From assembly GCA_036823295.1 (NCBI GenBank), contig DAISGD010000007.1, positions 24,763 through 88,762 of the forward strand: a DNA stretch of 64,000 nucleotides. The letters run 5' to 3'. This DNA comes from UBA4742 sp002403895. Lineage in GTDB: Bacteria; Actinomycetota; Acidimicrobiia; Acidimicrobiales; Acidimicrobilacustridaceae. This document shows, one piece after another, positions 16,645 through 26,157 of the stretch. The stretch's first letter is position 1, and every line of letters starts with the position of its first letter. The notes under the pieces were generated by a model. The model saw only the letters and a list, made by a program, of their open reading frames with translations. It had not been told where the DNA came from and ran no database searches. The position numbers were made by a program, and so were the translations under genes.

Positions 16645-17553
16645 TCAGTCTCCCAGGAGGTCGTCGATGGGGGCGAAGGCATTCTGCCCCGCTTCCACCC
16701 AGACCAGGCGTGGATCGCGGCGGAACCACCGCTGCTGGCGGCGGGCGAAGCGACGGGTGCGGGTCACGGCTTCGTCGATCGCCTCGTCGAGCGAACTGGC
16801 ACCGACGAGATGGTCGAGCAGCTCGCGATAGCCGAGGGCTTGGCCCGCGGTGCGGGACAGCCCGCCGGGCCGAGCTCGGAGGGCCTCCACCTCAGCCAGG
16901 AACCCGGCCTCGAGTTGCGACTGGTAGCGAGCCTCGATGCGCTCATCCAGCTCGTCGCGCTCGCGGTGCAGCCCCACCATCGGGAACGACAGTGGCGGGT
17001 AGGTCGCCATGCCCGGGCCATACGACGAGAACGGCCGGCCACTCCCGATGGTGACCTCGAGCGCTCGCAGGACGCGTCGGCGATTGGTGGGTTCCATCCG
17101 GCCGGCCGCCACCGGATCGAGGCCGACCAGGCGGCGGTGGAGCCAGCCCGTGTCGGCCTCGCCCTCCAGCTGGGCGCGAACATCCGGATACTGGGCGGGG
17201 ATCTCCAACCCGTCGACGGCGGCTCGCAGGTAGAGCCCGGTCCCTCCGACGAGCACCGCGCGGTGATGGCGCGATGCGATGTCCGCCAGCGCGACAGCCA
17301 GGTCCTGTTGGAACCGCGACACGGTGTAGTCGTCATCGGGATCGACCAGATCGATGAGGTGATGGGGCACCTCGGCCTGCTCGGCTGTCGTCGGCTTGGC
17401 GGTGCCGATGTTCATGCCCCGGTAGACCTGCATCGAGTCCACCGATACCAACTCGAGGTCCCGATGGCGGCGGGCCAGGTCGAGGGCGATGGCCGACTTG
17501 CCGGTGGCGGTGGGCCCGACCAGAGACAGGGCGATCACCCCCGTCGCCATCAT
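16645..17553 (-). CDS. miaA: tRNA dimethylallyltransferase
   Basis: 302 residues. P-loop GPTATGKSA at 13-21, SVDSMQVYRGMNIGTAKPT for tRNA/DMAPP binding, VGGTGLYLRA, and a C-terminal RRFARRQQRWFRRD segment typical of MiaA. It adds the isopentenyl group to A37 of tRNAs that read codons beginning with U, the substrate for MiaB two genes upstream. The start ATG at 17553 overlaps the stop of the preceding kinase-like gene, so translation is coupled. Confidence 0.96.
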   Translation of the reverse strand: MMATGVIALSLVGPTATGKSAIALDLARRHRDLELVSVDSMQVYRGMNIGTAKPTTAEQAEVPHHLIDLVDPDDDYTVSRFQQDLAVALADIASRHHRAVLVGGTGLYLRAAVDGLEIPAQYPDVRAQLEGEADTGWLHRRLVGLDPVAAGRMEPTNRRRVLRALEVTIGSGRPFSSYGPGMATYPPLSFPMVGLHRERDELDERIEARYQSQLEAGFLAEVEALRARPGGLSRTAGQALGYRELLDHLVGASSLDEAIDEAVTRTRRFARRQQRWFRRDPRLVWVEAGQNAFAPIDDLLGD

Positions 17554-18104
17554 CGGAGGAGCTGGTCGACGAGGACGTGCCAGTCGAGGCGCACCACGTC
17601 CGGGTGATCGACCCCGTAGGCGTCGAGGAACGGGGCGAGCGCCTCTGGACTGATGGCCGAGGCGAGATCGACCGCCATGGTGGCCAGATCTCGGTAGGGA
17701 TCGCCCAGGCCACAGGTCCCGACGTTGGCCCAGCGGAGCTCGCCGGCGTCGAGGCGCAGCGCCGACAATCGGGCCGTGCCATGAATCACGACCGGATTGG
17801 CCGAGGGGTCCGGGATGCAACAAACCACGAGGTCGAGCAGGCCCGCCGGGGTGTAGCGACGGTAGGGCGGATCGAACCGATCGGGCCGCACCTCATTGGC
17901 GGCCACCCGGGCCGTGGCGTCGACCACCAGCTCGGGGACCCCTCGATCCCACGGACAACCGGCGGGATCGGTGCCATGGAACCAGCGGAGGCTTCGCCCC
18001 AGCCGGCGCAGCACCTCACCGATGTCCTCACCGGCCATCCGGGCCAGCACGTCGCCCGTGTCCTCGCCCCCGGGCGTGGCGACTGGAGCCCCCCGGGCCG
18101 CCAA
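17550..18104 (-). CDS. Degenerate aminoglycoside-phosphotransferase-like protein (C-lobe only)
   Basis: 184 residues. The C-lobe of the APH/choline-kinase fold can be seen: LGRSLRWFHGT, then VVIHGTARLSALRLDAGELR and WANVGTCGLGDPYRDLATMA. In active members the first motif is HGDxxxxN and the second DFG/DxG. Here the catalytic Asp is Thr110, the metal-binding Asn is not evident, and the DFG-like Asp is Asn127. The ATP-binding N-lobe is also missing, since miaB ends only 27 nt upstream of the frame used. The GDPYRDLA signature is intact. The start is uncertain: TTG at 18104, or ATG at 18038. A pseudo-enzyme or decaying gene kept in the miaB-miaA unit is the best reading. Confidence 0.6.
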   Translation of the reverse strand: MAARGAPVATPGGEDTGDVLARMAGEDIGEVLRRLGRSLRWFHGTDPAGCPWDRGVPELVVDATARVAANEVRPDRFDPPYRRYTPAGLLDLVVCCIPDPSANPVVIHGTARLSALRLDAGELRWANVGTCGLGDPYRDLATMAVDLASAISPEALAPFLDAYGVDHPDVVRLDWHVLVDQLLR

Positions 18105-18130
18105 CCAGGCCGCACGCGAGCCGGCCCCGC

Positions 18131-19597
18131 TCAGACGGCGGCCACCGGGATGCGGGTGCGATGCCGGGGCGCGGCGGTCACCTCGACCAGCTCGCCCCGG
18201 AGATAGTGGGCTCCGGCGTCGACGATGCGGGCCAGCGCGAATGCTCCCGGACGCAGCACGGTGCCCTCCGTTGTCACGTGGACCAACTTGTTCTGGCCGG
18301 TGCGGCCGGTCATGACCGAGGGATCCCTCTTGCTGGGGACCTCGACGAGGATCTCCTCGACCCGCCCGACCCGGGCCTGGTGCTTGGCCAGTGCGGAACG
18401 TTCGACGACGATCCGCAGTCGCTCGTAACGCTCGACGGCGACCTCGTGAGGGACGAAGGCGTCGACCAGACCGGCCGCCTCAGTCCCGCTACGGGGTGAG
18501 TAGATGAACGTGTAGGCGCTGTCATATTCGGCCATCGCCGCTACTTCGAGGGTGCGCTCAAAGTCGGCCTCGGTCTCCCCCGGGAAGCCCACGATGATGT
18601 CGGTGCTCACGGCGAGGTCATCGATGGCTGAGCGGGCCAAGGCCAGGCGCTCGAGGTATCGCTCGGCGTTGTAGCCCCGATGCATGGCGGCCAGGATCCG
18701 ATCGCTACCCGACTGGAGCGGGAGGTGCAGGTGCCGGCAGACCTCAGGGTTGGCCGCCATGGCCTCGATGGTTTCGGGCCGCAGGTCCTTGGGATGCGGG
18801 CTCGTGTAGCGGACCCGCCGGATGCCTTCGACGCTCGCCGCCGCCGCGAGCAGGTCGGCGAACAGGGGGCGGGCCCGACGACGCTGGTCTCCGACCCACG
18901 CCGCTCCGGCTTCGTGGACGTCGAAGGCCGCGGGGGGCTCGGAGCGCAGCCGGGTGGTGAGGTCGCGGCCGTAGGAGTTCACGTTCTGGCCGAGCAGGGT
19001 CACCTCGACGACGCCGTCGGCGGCGAGGCGCTCGACCTCGGCGACCAGGTCGCCGAATGGGCGACTGATCTCCCGGCCCCGGACAGCGGGCACGATGCAG
19101 AAGGCGCACGTGTTGTCGCAGCCGATCTGGATGGTGACCCACGCGGCGAAGCCCACCCCGCGGCGCACGGGAAGGGCTGACGGGAAGGCGTTCGATTCAT
19201 CCAGGTTCGTTTCTTCCCAGATCTCGGTGACCGGGCCATCGACCCGGGACTGATGAAGCAGGTCCACCGCCCGGTGCACGTTGTGGGTGCCCAGCACCAC
19301 GTCCACGTGAGCTGCTCTCGTCTGGATCAAGTCACGATCCTTCTGGGCCAGGCAGCCACCGACCACGATCTCGAGGCCAGGGCGGGCGTCCTTTACCGCT
19401 TTGAGGTGGCCGAGCGTGCCGTAGAGCTTGTTGTCGGCGTTCTCCCGGATGCAGCAGGTGTTGAGCACCACCACATCGGCATCGTCGAGCGACGTGGTCG
19501 GCTCCAGGCCGTCGGCCTCCAAGAGGCCGGCGATGCGCTCGGAGTCGTGCTCGTTCATCTGGCACCCGAAGGTACGGATCAGATACTTCCTGCTCAC
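18131..19597 (-). CDS. miaB: tRNA-2-methylthio-N6-dimethylallyladenosine synthase
   Basis: 488 residues, radical SAM methylthiotransferase. The N-terminal domain binds an auxiliary iron-sulfur cluster through Cys12, Cys48 and Cys82. The radical SAM motif is Cys160, Cys164 and Cys167 (GCDNTCAFC), and a TRAM domain ends the protein. It adds the methylthio group to i6A37 made by MiaA. A roughly 25-residue insertion (SEPPAAFDVHEAGAAWVG region) is typical of actinobacterial MiaB. The start is GTG at 19597, with a leaderless TACGCT element 7 nt upstream. Confidence 0.96.
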   Translation of the reverse strand: MSRKYLIRTFGCQMNEHDSERIAGLLEADGLEPTTSLDDADVVVLNTCCIRENADNKLYGTLGHLKAVKDARPGLEIVVGGCLAQKDRDLIQTRAAHVDVVLGTHNVHRAVDLLHQSRVDGPVTEIWEETNLDESNAFPSALPVRRGVGFAAWVTIQIGCDNTCAFCIVPAVRGREISRPFGDLVAEVERLAADGVVEVTLLGQNVNSYGRDLTTRLRSEPPAAFDVHEAGAAWVGDQRRRARPLFADLLAAAASVEGIRRVRYTSPHPKDLRPETIEAMAANPEVCRHLHLPLQSGSDRILAAMHRGYNAERYLERLALARSAIDDLAVSTDIIVGFPGETEADFERTLEVAAMAEYDSAYTFIYSPRSGTEAAGLVDAFVPHEVAVERYERLRIVVERSALAKHQARVGRVEEILVEVPSKRDPSVMTGRTGQNKLVHVTTEGTVLRPGAFALARIVDAGAHYLRGELVEVTAAPRHRTRIPVAAV

Positions 19598-19604
19598 AGC
19601 AACC

Positions 19605-19610
19605 AGCGTA
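19605..19610 (-). promoter_or_regulatory. Leaderless -10 element (TACGCT) of miaB
   Basis: On the minus strand TACGCT is followed by 7 nt and then the GTG start. No Shine-Dalgarno sequence is seen. This would start the miaB-kinase-miaA-dapF-hflX-dapC unit. Confidence 0.45.
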
Positions 19611-19670
19611 GGGAACGACGGCCACGACCGGGGAATCCTTCTCGCCCCAGAGACTTACCGTGTGGCGGGC

Positions 19671-19702
19671 CACCGTCACCCGTGGCGGGTCGGGTGACGG
19701 TG
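19671..19702. terminator. Hairpin between recA and miaB
   Basis: CACCGTCACCCG pairs perfectly with CGGGTGACGGTG (12 bp) around an 8-nt loop. No long T tract follows, but its position after recA fits a terminator. Confidence 0.6.
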
Positions 19703-19771
19703 ACTGGTGCCATGGGCAGGCGCGCGGGGGGCTCCGACATACAGAGCTGCCTGCAAACCCAACCCAGGAGG

Positions 19772-20836
<1,065 letters not shown>

Positions 20837-20914
20837 CGGTGCGTTCTCCTTGGTTCGTGTTCGTTGATCTGAACGACTGCTTTGGTGGCTGCGATCGGCG
20901 CCGCAGCGATTGGC

Positions 20915-20938
20915 TCACACCCTAGAGAGGGGGTGTGA
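20915..20938 (-). other. Hairpin in the recA leader
   Basis: TCACACCC (20915-20922) and GGGTGTGA (20931-20938) are complementary around an 8-nt loop. It lies in the untranslated leader of recA, so it may stabilise the transcript; no riboswitch class is recognised. Confidence 0.35.
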
Positions 20939-20962
20939 CAGGAACCCTCGTGGAATGACACC

Positions 20963-20992
20963 AGTGTAAGTGCGAACGCCTGTTCGGAGCAA
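20963..20992 (-). promoter_or_regulatory. recA promoter with embedded LexA operator
   Basis: On the minus strand TTGCTC (20987-20992) and TACACT (20963-20968) are separated by 18 nt. The LexA box GCGAAC GCCT GTTCGG (20972-20987) fills the spacer, so bound LexA would block polymerase. The 14-base core equals that of the operator at 8205-8218 next to lexA. Confidence 0.85.
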
Positions 20993-21115
20993 GGACCCTC
21001 GACGAAATCCGGCAGAAATCTTCCGGTTGCGCTCCCCGGATCACGTAACGCGGCGGCAGCCCGACAGACTGCAGAGCAGGCCACCAACCCGGCGCCATCA
21101 CGATCAGGAGTCCTC

Positions 21116-21529
21116 ATGACCGACCGGACCATCCCCACCGCCGAGGAGCTGCGTCAGCGGCTCACCCCCGAGCAGTACGAGGTCACCCAGCACGCCGGCA
21201 CCGAGCGGGCGTTCACGGGCGAGTACTGGGACTGCCACGACGATGGCGTCTACCGCTGCGTCGTGTGCGACGCCCCGCTGTTCACGTCCGACACCAAATA
21301 CGAGTCGGGCAGCGGCTGGCCGAGCTTCTACCAGCCGATCTCGGACGACGAGGTGGCCACCGAGAGCGATGTCGGCCACGGCATGGTCCGCACCGAGGCC
21401 CTCTGCGCCACCTGTGGTGCGCATTTGGGCCATGTGTTCCCCGACGGCCCCCAGCCCACGGGCGAGCGCTACTGCATGAACTCAGCCTCGCTGCGACTCG
21501 ACCGCGATGCCGCGACGGAATCGGACTGA
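21116..21529 (+). CDS. msrB: Peptide-methionine (R)-S-oxide reductase
   Basis: 137 residues. Zinc is held by Cys48/Cys51 and Cys97/Cys100. The catalytic Cys120 sits in GERYCMNSAS, and SGSGWPSFYQPI is the substrate pocket. It repairs methionine-R-sulfoxide in oxidised proteins. The start is ATG at 21116 with AGGAGTC upstream. It is divergent from recA and convergent with cinA. Confidence 0.95.
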   Translation: MTDRTIPTAEELRQRLTPEQYEVTQHAGTERAFTGEYWDCHDDGVYRCVVCDAPLFTSDTKYESGSGWPSFYQPISDDEVATESDVGHGMVRTEALCATCGAHLGHVFPDGPQPTGERYCMNSASLRLDRDAATESD

Positions 21530-21563
21530 GTCGAGCCACCGGGGCCCCAATGGTTCGATCCTG

Positions 21564-22823
21564 CTACCAGGGCTTGGGCGCAGCCTCAGCCTCGAGCCGT
21601 CGGCGGAGCCAGTCCAGTGCTGAAATGGTGGAGAACTGCCGGACGCGAGTCCGATCACCGGGGAGGCGGATCATCATGGATTCGGTCTCGCCGTCGAGGC
21701 ATAGACCGAGGTACACGGTTCCCGCCGGCACGCCCTCCTGCGTGTCGGGCCCCGCCACCCCGGTGACCGCTACGGCCACGTCGCAGCCGAGCACCCGACA
21801 CGCCCCTTCGGCCATGGCCACCACCGCCTCGTCGGACACGACCGGGCCGCGGGGCACGCCGAGCACGTCGAACTTCACCTCGCTGGCATAGGAGACGATC
21901 GACCCCCGGAAGACGTCGCTCGCTCCGGGCACGTCGGTGAGGCGCGAGGCGATCAGCCCACCGGTGACCGACTCTGCGGTGCCCAGGGTGAGCCCGCGCT
22001 CGCGCAGCAGGCGCAGCACCACCACCTCGATGGGCTCGTCGTCAACGCTGAACACGACCTCGCCGAGGATCTCGGCTAACAGGTCCACTTCGTCGGCCAG
22101 GATCTGATCGGCGGCGTCGGCCGATTCGGCCTTGACCGTCACCCGCACCTTCAACCCTTCCATGCCGCTGGCCAGGAAGGCGATGGTGGCGCCGCCGAGC
22201 TGGTCGAGCTCATCGATGCGCTCGGCCAGGATCTCGGCCAGGCCGGACTCGCTCTGGCCCCACGTCCGCAGCGTCCGGCTCCGGATCACCGCCGGCACCC
22301 CGGCCCGGCGCTGCAAGTCAGGGATCACCGTGCCCTCGACCATCTCCTTCATCTCATACGGCACGCCCGGCACGGCGTAGATCACCTGCTCACCATCGGC
22401 AATAGGGCAGATCAGGCCCGGGGCCGTGCCCGGCTGTTGCGGGATGGTTTCGGCCCCGACCGGGACCATGGCCTGACGCAGGTTGTTGGGCGGCATGTCC
22501 CGACCCCGAGAGCCGAAGATGGTCCGGATGCGATCCTCGATGAGCGGATCGATGGCGAGCTCGACCCCCATCACCTCGGCGATCACGTCGCGGGTGATGT
22601 CGTCATGGGTCGGGCCCAGGCCCCCGCATACGATGACGGCGTCGCTGCGATCGAGCGCGATCCGCAGGCCGTCGGCGATGCGGGTCCAGTTGTCGCCCAC
22701 CTTGGTCTGGTAGTGCGAGTCGATCCCCGCCAACGCCAGTTGCTCGCCGATCCACGACGAGTTCGTGTCAACGATCTGGCCGAGCAGCAGCTCGGTGCCG
22801 ACCGCGACGATCTCACAACGCAT
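21564..22823 (-). CDS. cinA: CinA-family nicotinamide-nucleotide amidohydrolase
   Basis: 419 residues. An N-terminal molybdopterin-binding-like (COG1058) domain, begins MRCEIVAVGTELLLGQI with GGLGPTHDDITRD. The C-terminal deamidase domain begins near residue 265 with GTAESVTGGLIASRLTDV and ends before ALDWLRRRL. CinA deamidates NMN in the pyridine nucleotide cycle and may hydrolyse ADP-ribose; in several bacteria it is induced with recA. The start is ATG at 22823 after GAGGGGA. It lies in the ftsK/rimO/pgsA/cinA block beside recA. clgR, often found here, is absent. Confidence 0.93.
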   Translation of the reverse strand: MRCEIVAVGTELLLGQIVDTNSSWIGEQLALAGIDSHYQTKVGDNWTRIADGLRIALDRSDAVIVCGGLGPTHDDITRDVIAEVMGVELAIDPLIEDRIRTIFGSRGRDMPPNNLRQAMVPVGAETIPQQPGTAPGLICPIADGEQVIYAVPGVPYEMKEMVEGTVIPDLQRRAGVPAVIRSRTLRTWGQSESGLAEILAERIDELDQLGGATIAFLASGMEGLKVRVTVKAESADAADQILADEVDLLAEILGEVVFSVDDEPIEVVVLRLLRERGLTLGTAESVTGGLIASRLTDVPGASDVFRGSIVSYASEVKFDVLGVPRGPVVSDEAVVAMAEGACRVLGCDVAVAVTGVAGPDTQEGVPAGTVYLGLCLDGETESMMIRLPGDRTRVRQFSTISALDWLRRRLEAEAAPKPW

Positions 22824-22864
22824 GTCCTTGGTCCCCTCTGGGCTGGATCGGTGGGCCGGCGGGA

Positions 22865-23455
22865 TCAGCCGGGCTGGATGTCTGATGGCCCTTTCATGGT
22901 GGTGGCCGCCGATCGCCCGGCCCACAGGTAGTGCCCCGCGCTGGCCAGAGCCACCACCACCGAAGCCCACAACAAGGTGTTGCCGACCCAGATGTGGGCC
23001 GTGGCCAGCGGCGGCATCACGGCAGCGCCGACGGCCAAGCCCTGGAGCAGCGTCTTGAGCTTGCCGCCCCGCGACGCGGGCACGGCCAGGCCTCGGCGTC
23101 CCCAGTAGACCCGGTACAGGCTGATGCCGATCTCCCGCACCGCGATGATCGCCACGGGCAGCCAGGCGAAGCGGCCGATGGAGGCCAGCGAGAACATCGC
23201 CCCCAGGACCAACACCTTGTCGGCCAAAGGATCGAGGAACGCGCCGGACCGGGTGGTGCCGTGGCGGCGGGCGATCCACCCATCGATGCCGTCGGTGCTG
23301 GCCAGCACGGTCCACAGCACGAACACCTCCCACGACGAGTGCTGGGTACTGATCATCGTGAACAACAAGGGCGAGATGAGCAGGCGGATGACGGTGACGA
23401 AGTTGGCCGGAGTGGCCAGCGCCGATGGCCCGTAGGTCTGTTCCGTGTTGCTCAT
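22865..23455 (-). CDS. pgsA: CDP-diacylglycerol-glycerol-3-phosphate 3-phosphatidyltransferase (PgsA family)
   Basis: 196 residues, multi-pass membrane enzyme. The CDP-alcohol phosphotransferase motif D-x2-DG-x2-AR-x8-G-x3-D-x3-D is complete (DGIDGWIARR then SGAFLDPLADK). It makes phosphatidylglycerophosphate, the precursor of phosphatidylglycerol and cardiolipin. The start ATG at 23455 overlaps the rimO stop (ATGA). Substrate assignment follows the conserved neighbourhood and could be another CDP-alcohol transferase. Confidence 0.88.
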   Translation of the reverse strand: MSNTEQTYGPSALATPANFVTVIRLLISPLLFTMISTQHSSWEVFVLWTVLASTDGIDGWIARRHGTTRSGAFLDPLADKVLVLGAMFSLASIGRFAWLPVAIIAVREIGISLYRVYWGRRGLAVPASRGGKLKTLLQGLAVGAAVMPPLATAHIWVGNTLLWASVVVALASAGHYLWAGRSAATTMKGPSDIQPG

Positions 23456-24765
23456 GTGTCCGAACCCGAGCCCGTCCCGGCCGGCACCTCAACGGGCTCG
23501 GCCACGAGGTCCGGTCCGAGGGCCCCCACCACCATGACCTCGACGAACCGTCCGGGCACCAATGATTCAGGGACGGTGACGATGCCGTCGATCTCGGGGG
23601 CTTCACGGTAGGAACGGGCGATCCCGGGCGCATCCACGAGCACTCGGACCTGCGAACCGATCAGATCGTCACGTCGCGCCGCGGTGATGGCGTCCTGCAG
23701 CTCGCGCAGCTCGGCCAGCCGCTCCCCCATCAGGCTGGCGGGAACCTGGCCGCCCAGGTCGGCGGCGTAGGTGCCATCCTCCCGGGAGAACGAGAAGAAG
23801 CCGCACCAGTCGAGCTGGGCGGCCTGCACGAAGGCCAACAACTCATCGTGATCAGCCTCGGTCTCGCCCGGGTAACCGACGATGAAGTTGGAGCGGAGGG
23901 CGGCGCCGGGCTCGACCGTTCGGATGGCGGCAATGCGCTCCAGGAAGCGCTCCCCATTGCCCCAGCGGCGCATGCGGCGCACAAGGGGGGCCGACACGTG
24001 CTGGAGGGAGAGGTCGAAATACGGGACCCCGGTGCCCAGGATGGTGTCGATCAACTCGTCGGTGAGATCACTGGGATAGAGGTACAGCAGCCGGACCCAG
24101 TCCACCCGCTCGGCGACGGCCTGCACGAGCGGCACGATGCTGCGTTGGCCCACACCCTGATCTCGTCCGTAGGCAGCCAGGTCCTGGGCCACGAGGACGA
24201 TCTCGGTGGCGCCGAGCTGGTCGACCTCGGCCAGCAGGTCGTCGACCGACCGGCTGCGCTGCTTGCCCCGGAACGACGGGATGGCGCAGAAACCACAGGC
24301 CCGGTCACATCCCTCGGCCACCTTCAGGTAGGCCCAGGGCGCCGTGGCCCGCGGTCTGGGCAGGTTGAGCAGGTCGAACGATGGCACGCCAAGGGCGGCG
24401 GGCTTCGACCCGATGGTGACCGTCACCGCAGTCGAGGCGGGTGGCGCCACCGCTACGCCGAAGCCGGCGACGGCGTCGATCTCAGGCAGGGCCTCGGCCA
24501 GCTCGTCGCCGTAACGCTCGGCCATACAGCCGGTCACCACCAACCGGGCCCCCTCGGCCCGGACGTCGCTCAGGGCCAGGACCGTGTCGATGGATTCCTG
24601 GCGGGCCTCCTCGATGAACGCGCAGGTGTTGACCACCACCAGATCGGCATGATCGGGGGCGTCAGCCGGCGCCAGCCCATCGGCCAGCAACGTGCCGGTG
24701 AGCTTGTCGGAATCCACCTGGTTCTTCGGGCAGCCGAGAGTTTCGACCCAAAAGGTCCGTGCCAT
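23452..24765 (-). CDS. rimO: Ribosomal protein S12 methylthiotransferase
   Basis: 437 residues, radical SAM methylthiotransferase. Auxiliary cluster Cys12, Cys48 and Cys80; radical SAM motif Cys153, Cys157 and Cys160 (GCDRACGFC); C-terminal TRAM domain. LGCPKNQVDSD, together with the RimO-type IPSFRGKQRSR segment, distinguishes it from MiaB. It adds methylthio to an Asp of ribosomal protein S12. The start is ATG at 24765 with TAGCAT 8 nt upstream. pgsA overlaps its stop codon. Confidence 0.95.
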   Translation of the reverse strand: MARTFWVETLGCPKNQVDSDKLTGTLLADGLAPADAPDHADLVVVNTCAFIEEARQESIDTVLALSDVRAEGARLVVTGCMAERYGDELAEALPEIDAVAGFGVAVAPPASTAVTVTIGSKPAALGVPSFDLLNLPRPRATAPWAYLKVAEGCDRACGFCAIPSFRGKQRSRSVDDLLAEVDQLGATEIVLVAQDLAAYGRDQGVGQRSIVPLVQAVAERVDWVRLLYLYPSDLTDELIDTILGTGVPYFDLSLQHVSAPLVRRMRRWGNGERFLERIAAIRTVEPGAALRSNFIVGYPGETEADHDELLAFVQAAQLDWCGFFSFSREDGTYAADLGGQVPASLMGERLAELRELQDAITAARRDDLIGSQVRVLVDAPGIARSYREAPEIDGIVTVPESLVPGRFVEVMVVGALGPDLVAEPVEVPAGTGSGSDT

Positions 24766-24773
24766 CGGCACCG

Positions 24774-24779
24774 ATGCTA
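24774..24779 (-). promoter_or_regulatory. Possible leaderless -10 element (TAGCAT) of rimO
   Basis: TAGCAT is followed by 8 nt and then the ATG at 24765, with no Shine-Dalgarno sequence. The spacing is at the long end for a leaderless start. Confidence 0.3.
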
Positions 24780-24788
24780 CCGGAGGGG

Positions 24789-24986
24789 TCAGATGCGGCC
24801 GAAGGCGAAGGCCCACAGCAGCGCGGTGAGTTCCAGGGTGGCGACGCGCGCCAGGCTGGCCCCGACGGCCGGGGCCACGTCGAGGGCAACGTCCTCGCCG
24901 CTGCCGTGGATCCAGACCCACAGGTCGCGCTGGGTGGCCGGCGCGCTGGTGCCGTCCAAGCCCTCGACCGAAACGAACGCCGGCAA
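24789..24986 (-). CDS. Possible small protein with hydrophobic C-terminus, function unknown
   Basis: A frame with strongly biased third positions runs to a stop at 24789 and reads ATQRDLWVWIHGSGEDVALD, then LTALLWAFAFGRI. It is too well biased to be chance, but its start is unclear. TTG at 24986 gives 65 residues; the frame is also open upstream inside the SMP-30 gene. It may be a separate small gene or the result of a frameshift in its neighbour. The C-terminal 20 residues could anchor it in the membrane. It is followed after 23 nt by rimO. Confidence 0.4.
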   Translation of the reverse strand: MPAFVSVEGLDGTSAPATQRDLWVWIHGSGEDVALDVAPAVGASLARVATLELTALLWAFAFGRI

Positions 24987-24999
24987 CTCCTCCGGGGCG

Positions 25000-25950
25000 T
25001 CAGCCTGGGCCAGGCGCCGCCCAGGGGAAGGCCAGGGCAAGGCCGGGCCGAGGCCACGGCATGGCCAGCAGCTCGCCGCGGCCCGACGAGGTGACGAATG
25101 CGGTGCGCAGGTCCTCGCCGCCGAAGCAGATGTTGGTGATGAGTGGATCAGGCAGCGAGAAGTATTCCGACGATGATCCGTCGGGGGCCACACAGGTGAT
25201 CCCGCCCTGGCCAAGCGTGGCGACGCACACCCAGCCGTCGCCGTCGACCGCCAGCGAGTCGAACAAGTGGCCCTCCGGCGCGTCGAACAGCAGCGTTCCC
25301 CCATGGGCGGCGTCGGACGCGGGATCGGCCCCCACCTGGCCGGGGCCCGTCACGTCCCACGCCCACACCCGTCCCGTGTGGGTCTCGGCCACGTAAAGCC
25401 GATCACCGGCGGGCGACAGGCCGATGCCGTTGGTGGCGTCGGTGTGGAAGGCGACGGGGGTGATCTCACCGCTGGGCGACCGGTAGGCGACCCCGGCTTG
25501 AGTGGCCCCGCGCTCGCCGGTCACGCCGTGATCGGTGAACCACAGCCCCCCGTCAGTGTCGAACACCAAGTCGTTGGGCGCTTGCAGCGTCTGGCCGCCG
25601 CACTCGGTGGCCACGGTCTCCACCAGCCCGGTGGTGGGATCGACGCGCTGGATGCTGCCCCCCGACCATGTCGCGGGCGTCTCGCCGGGGACAGTCAGCT
25701 CGCTGATTTCCACCCAGGTGAAGAAGCCCCCGTTGTTGGCCAGGTAGATGGCTCCGTCAGGGCCGACGGCGGCGCCGTTCGGTCCCCCGCCACACTCGGC
25801 GATCACCGTGGTGGCGCCATCCGGGCGGACGCCGGTCAGGGTCTTCCGGGCGATCTCCACCAGCACGACCGAGCCGTCGGCCATGGCGACCGGACCCTCG
25901 GGGAACCGCAGCCCGGTGGCGATGACGGTGAACTCCGGCGTCGCGATCAT
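25000..25950 (-). CDS. SMP-30/gluconolactonase/LRE family protein
   Basis: 316 residues, six-bladed beta-propeller. Typical stretches are GLRFPEGPVAMADGSVVLVE, PNGAAVGPDGAIYLANNGG, QAPNDLVFDTDGGLWFTDHG and NGIGLSPAGDRLYVAET. The Glu in FPEGP, the Asn in APNDL and the Asn/Asp in the last blades are the usual divalent-metal ligands. Members hydrolyse sugar lactones or other lactones/organophosphates; the substrate cannot be told. The start is ATG at 25950; the longer frame runs into the assembly gap. It sits between ftsK and rimO, where this family is not normally found. Confidence 0.88.
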   Translation of the reverse strand: MIATPEFTVIATGLRFPEGPVAMADGSVVLVEIARKTLTGVRPDGATTVIAECGGGPNGAAVGPDGAIYLANNGGFFTWVEISELTVPGETPATWSGGSIQRVDPTTGLVETVATECGGQTLQAPNDLVFDTDGGLWFTDHGVTGERGATQAGVAYRSPSGEITPVAFHTDATNGIGLSPAGDRLYVAETHTGRVWAWDVTGPGQVGADPASDAAHGGTLLFDAPEGHLFDSLAVDGDGWVCVATLGQGGITCVAPDGSSSEYFSLPDPLITNICFGGEDLRTAFVTSSGRGELLAMPWPRPGLALAFPWAAPGPG

Positions 25951-26002
25951 GGGCGAATCATGGCACGGGCGCGCGGCGGAGCGCCTGGCTCTACCAACCA
26001 TC

Positions 26003-26102
26003 NNNNNNNNNNNNNNNNNNNNNNNNNNNNNNNNNNNNNNNNNNNNNNNNNNNNNNNNNNNNNNNNNNNNNNNNNNNNNNNNNNNNNNNNNNNNNNNNNN
26101 NN
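26003..26102. other. Assembly gap (100 N)
   Basis: Placeholder of unknown true length between ftsK and the SMP-30 gene. The flanks show no repeat or transposase fragment, so whatever is missing cannot be guessed. Confidence 0.99.
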
Positions 26103-26157
26103 CGGGCGTTTCGCCGCCGGGCCCTTTCGCGTTCGTGCCCGAGCTACAGGATTCGAC

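Noticed and set aside
22823..23633. N-terminal extension of cinA over pgsA
   Set aside because: The frame is open across pgsA but the sequence is Arg/His/Gly-rich shadow; CinA proteins start at MRCEIVAVGTELL.
25975..26002. D-arm-like sequence (GTTGGTAGAGC on the minus strand) at the gap edge
   Set aside because: No anticodon stem follows at the right distance, and the other half would lie in the gap. Chance match cannot be excluded.
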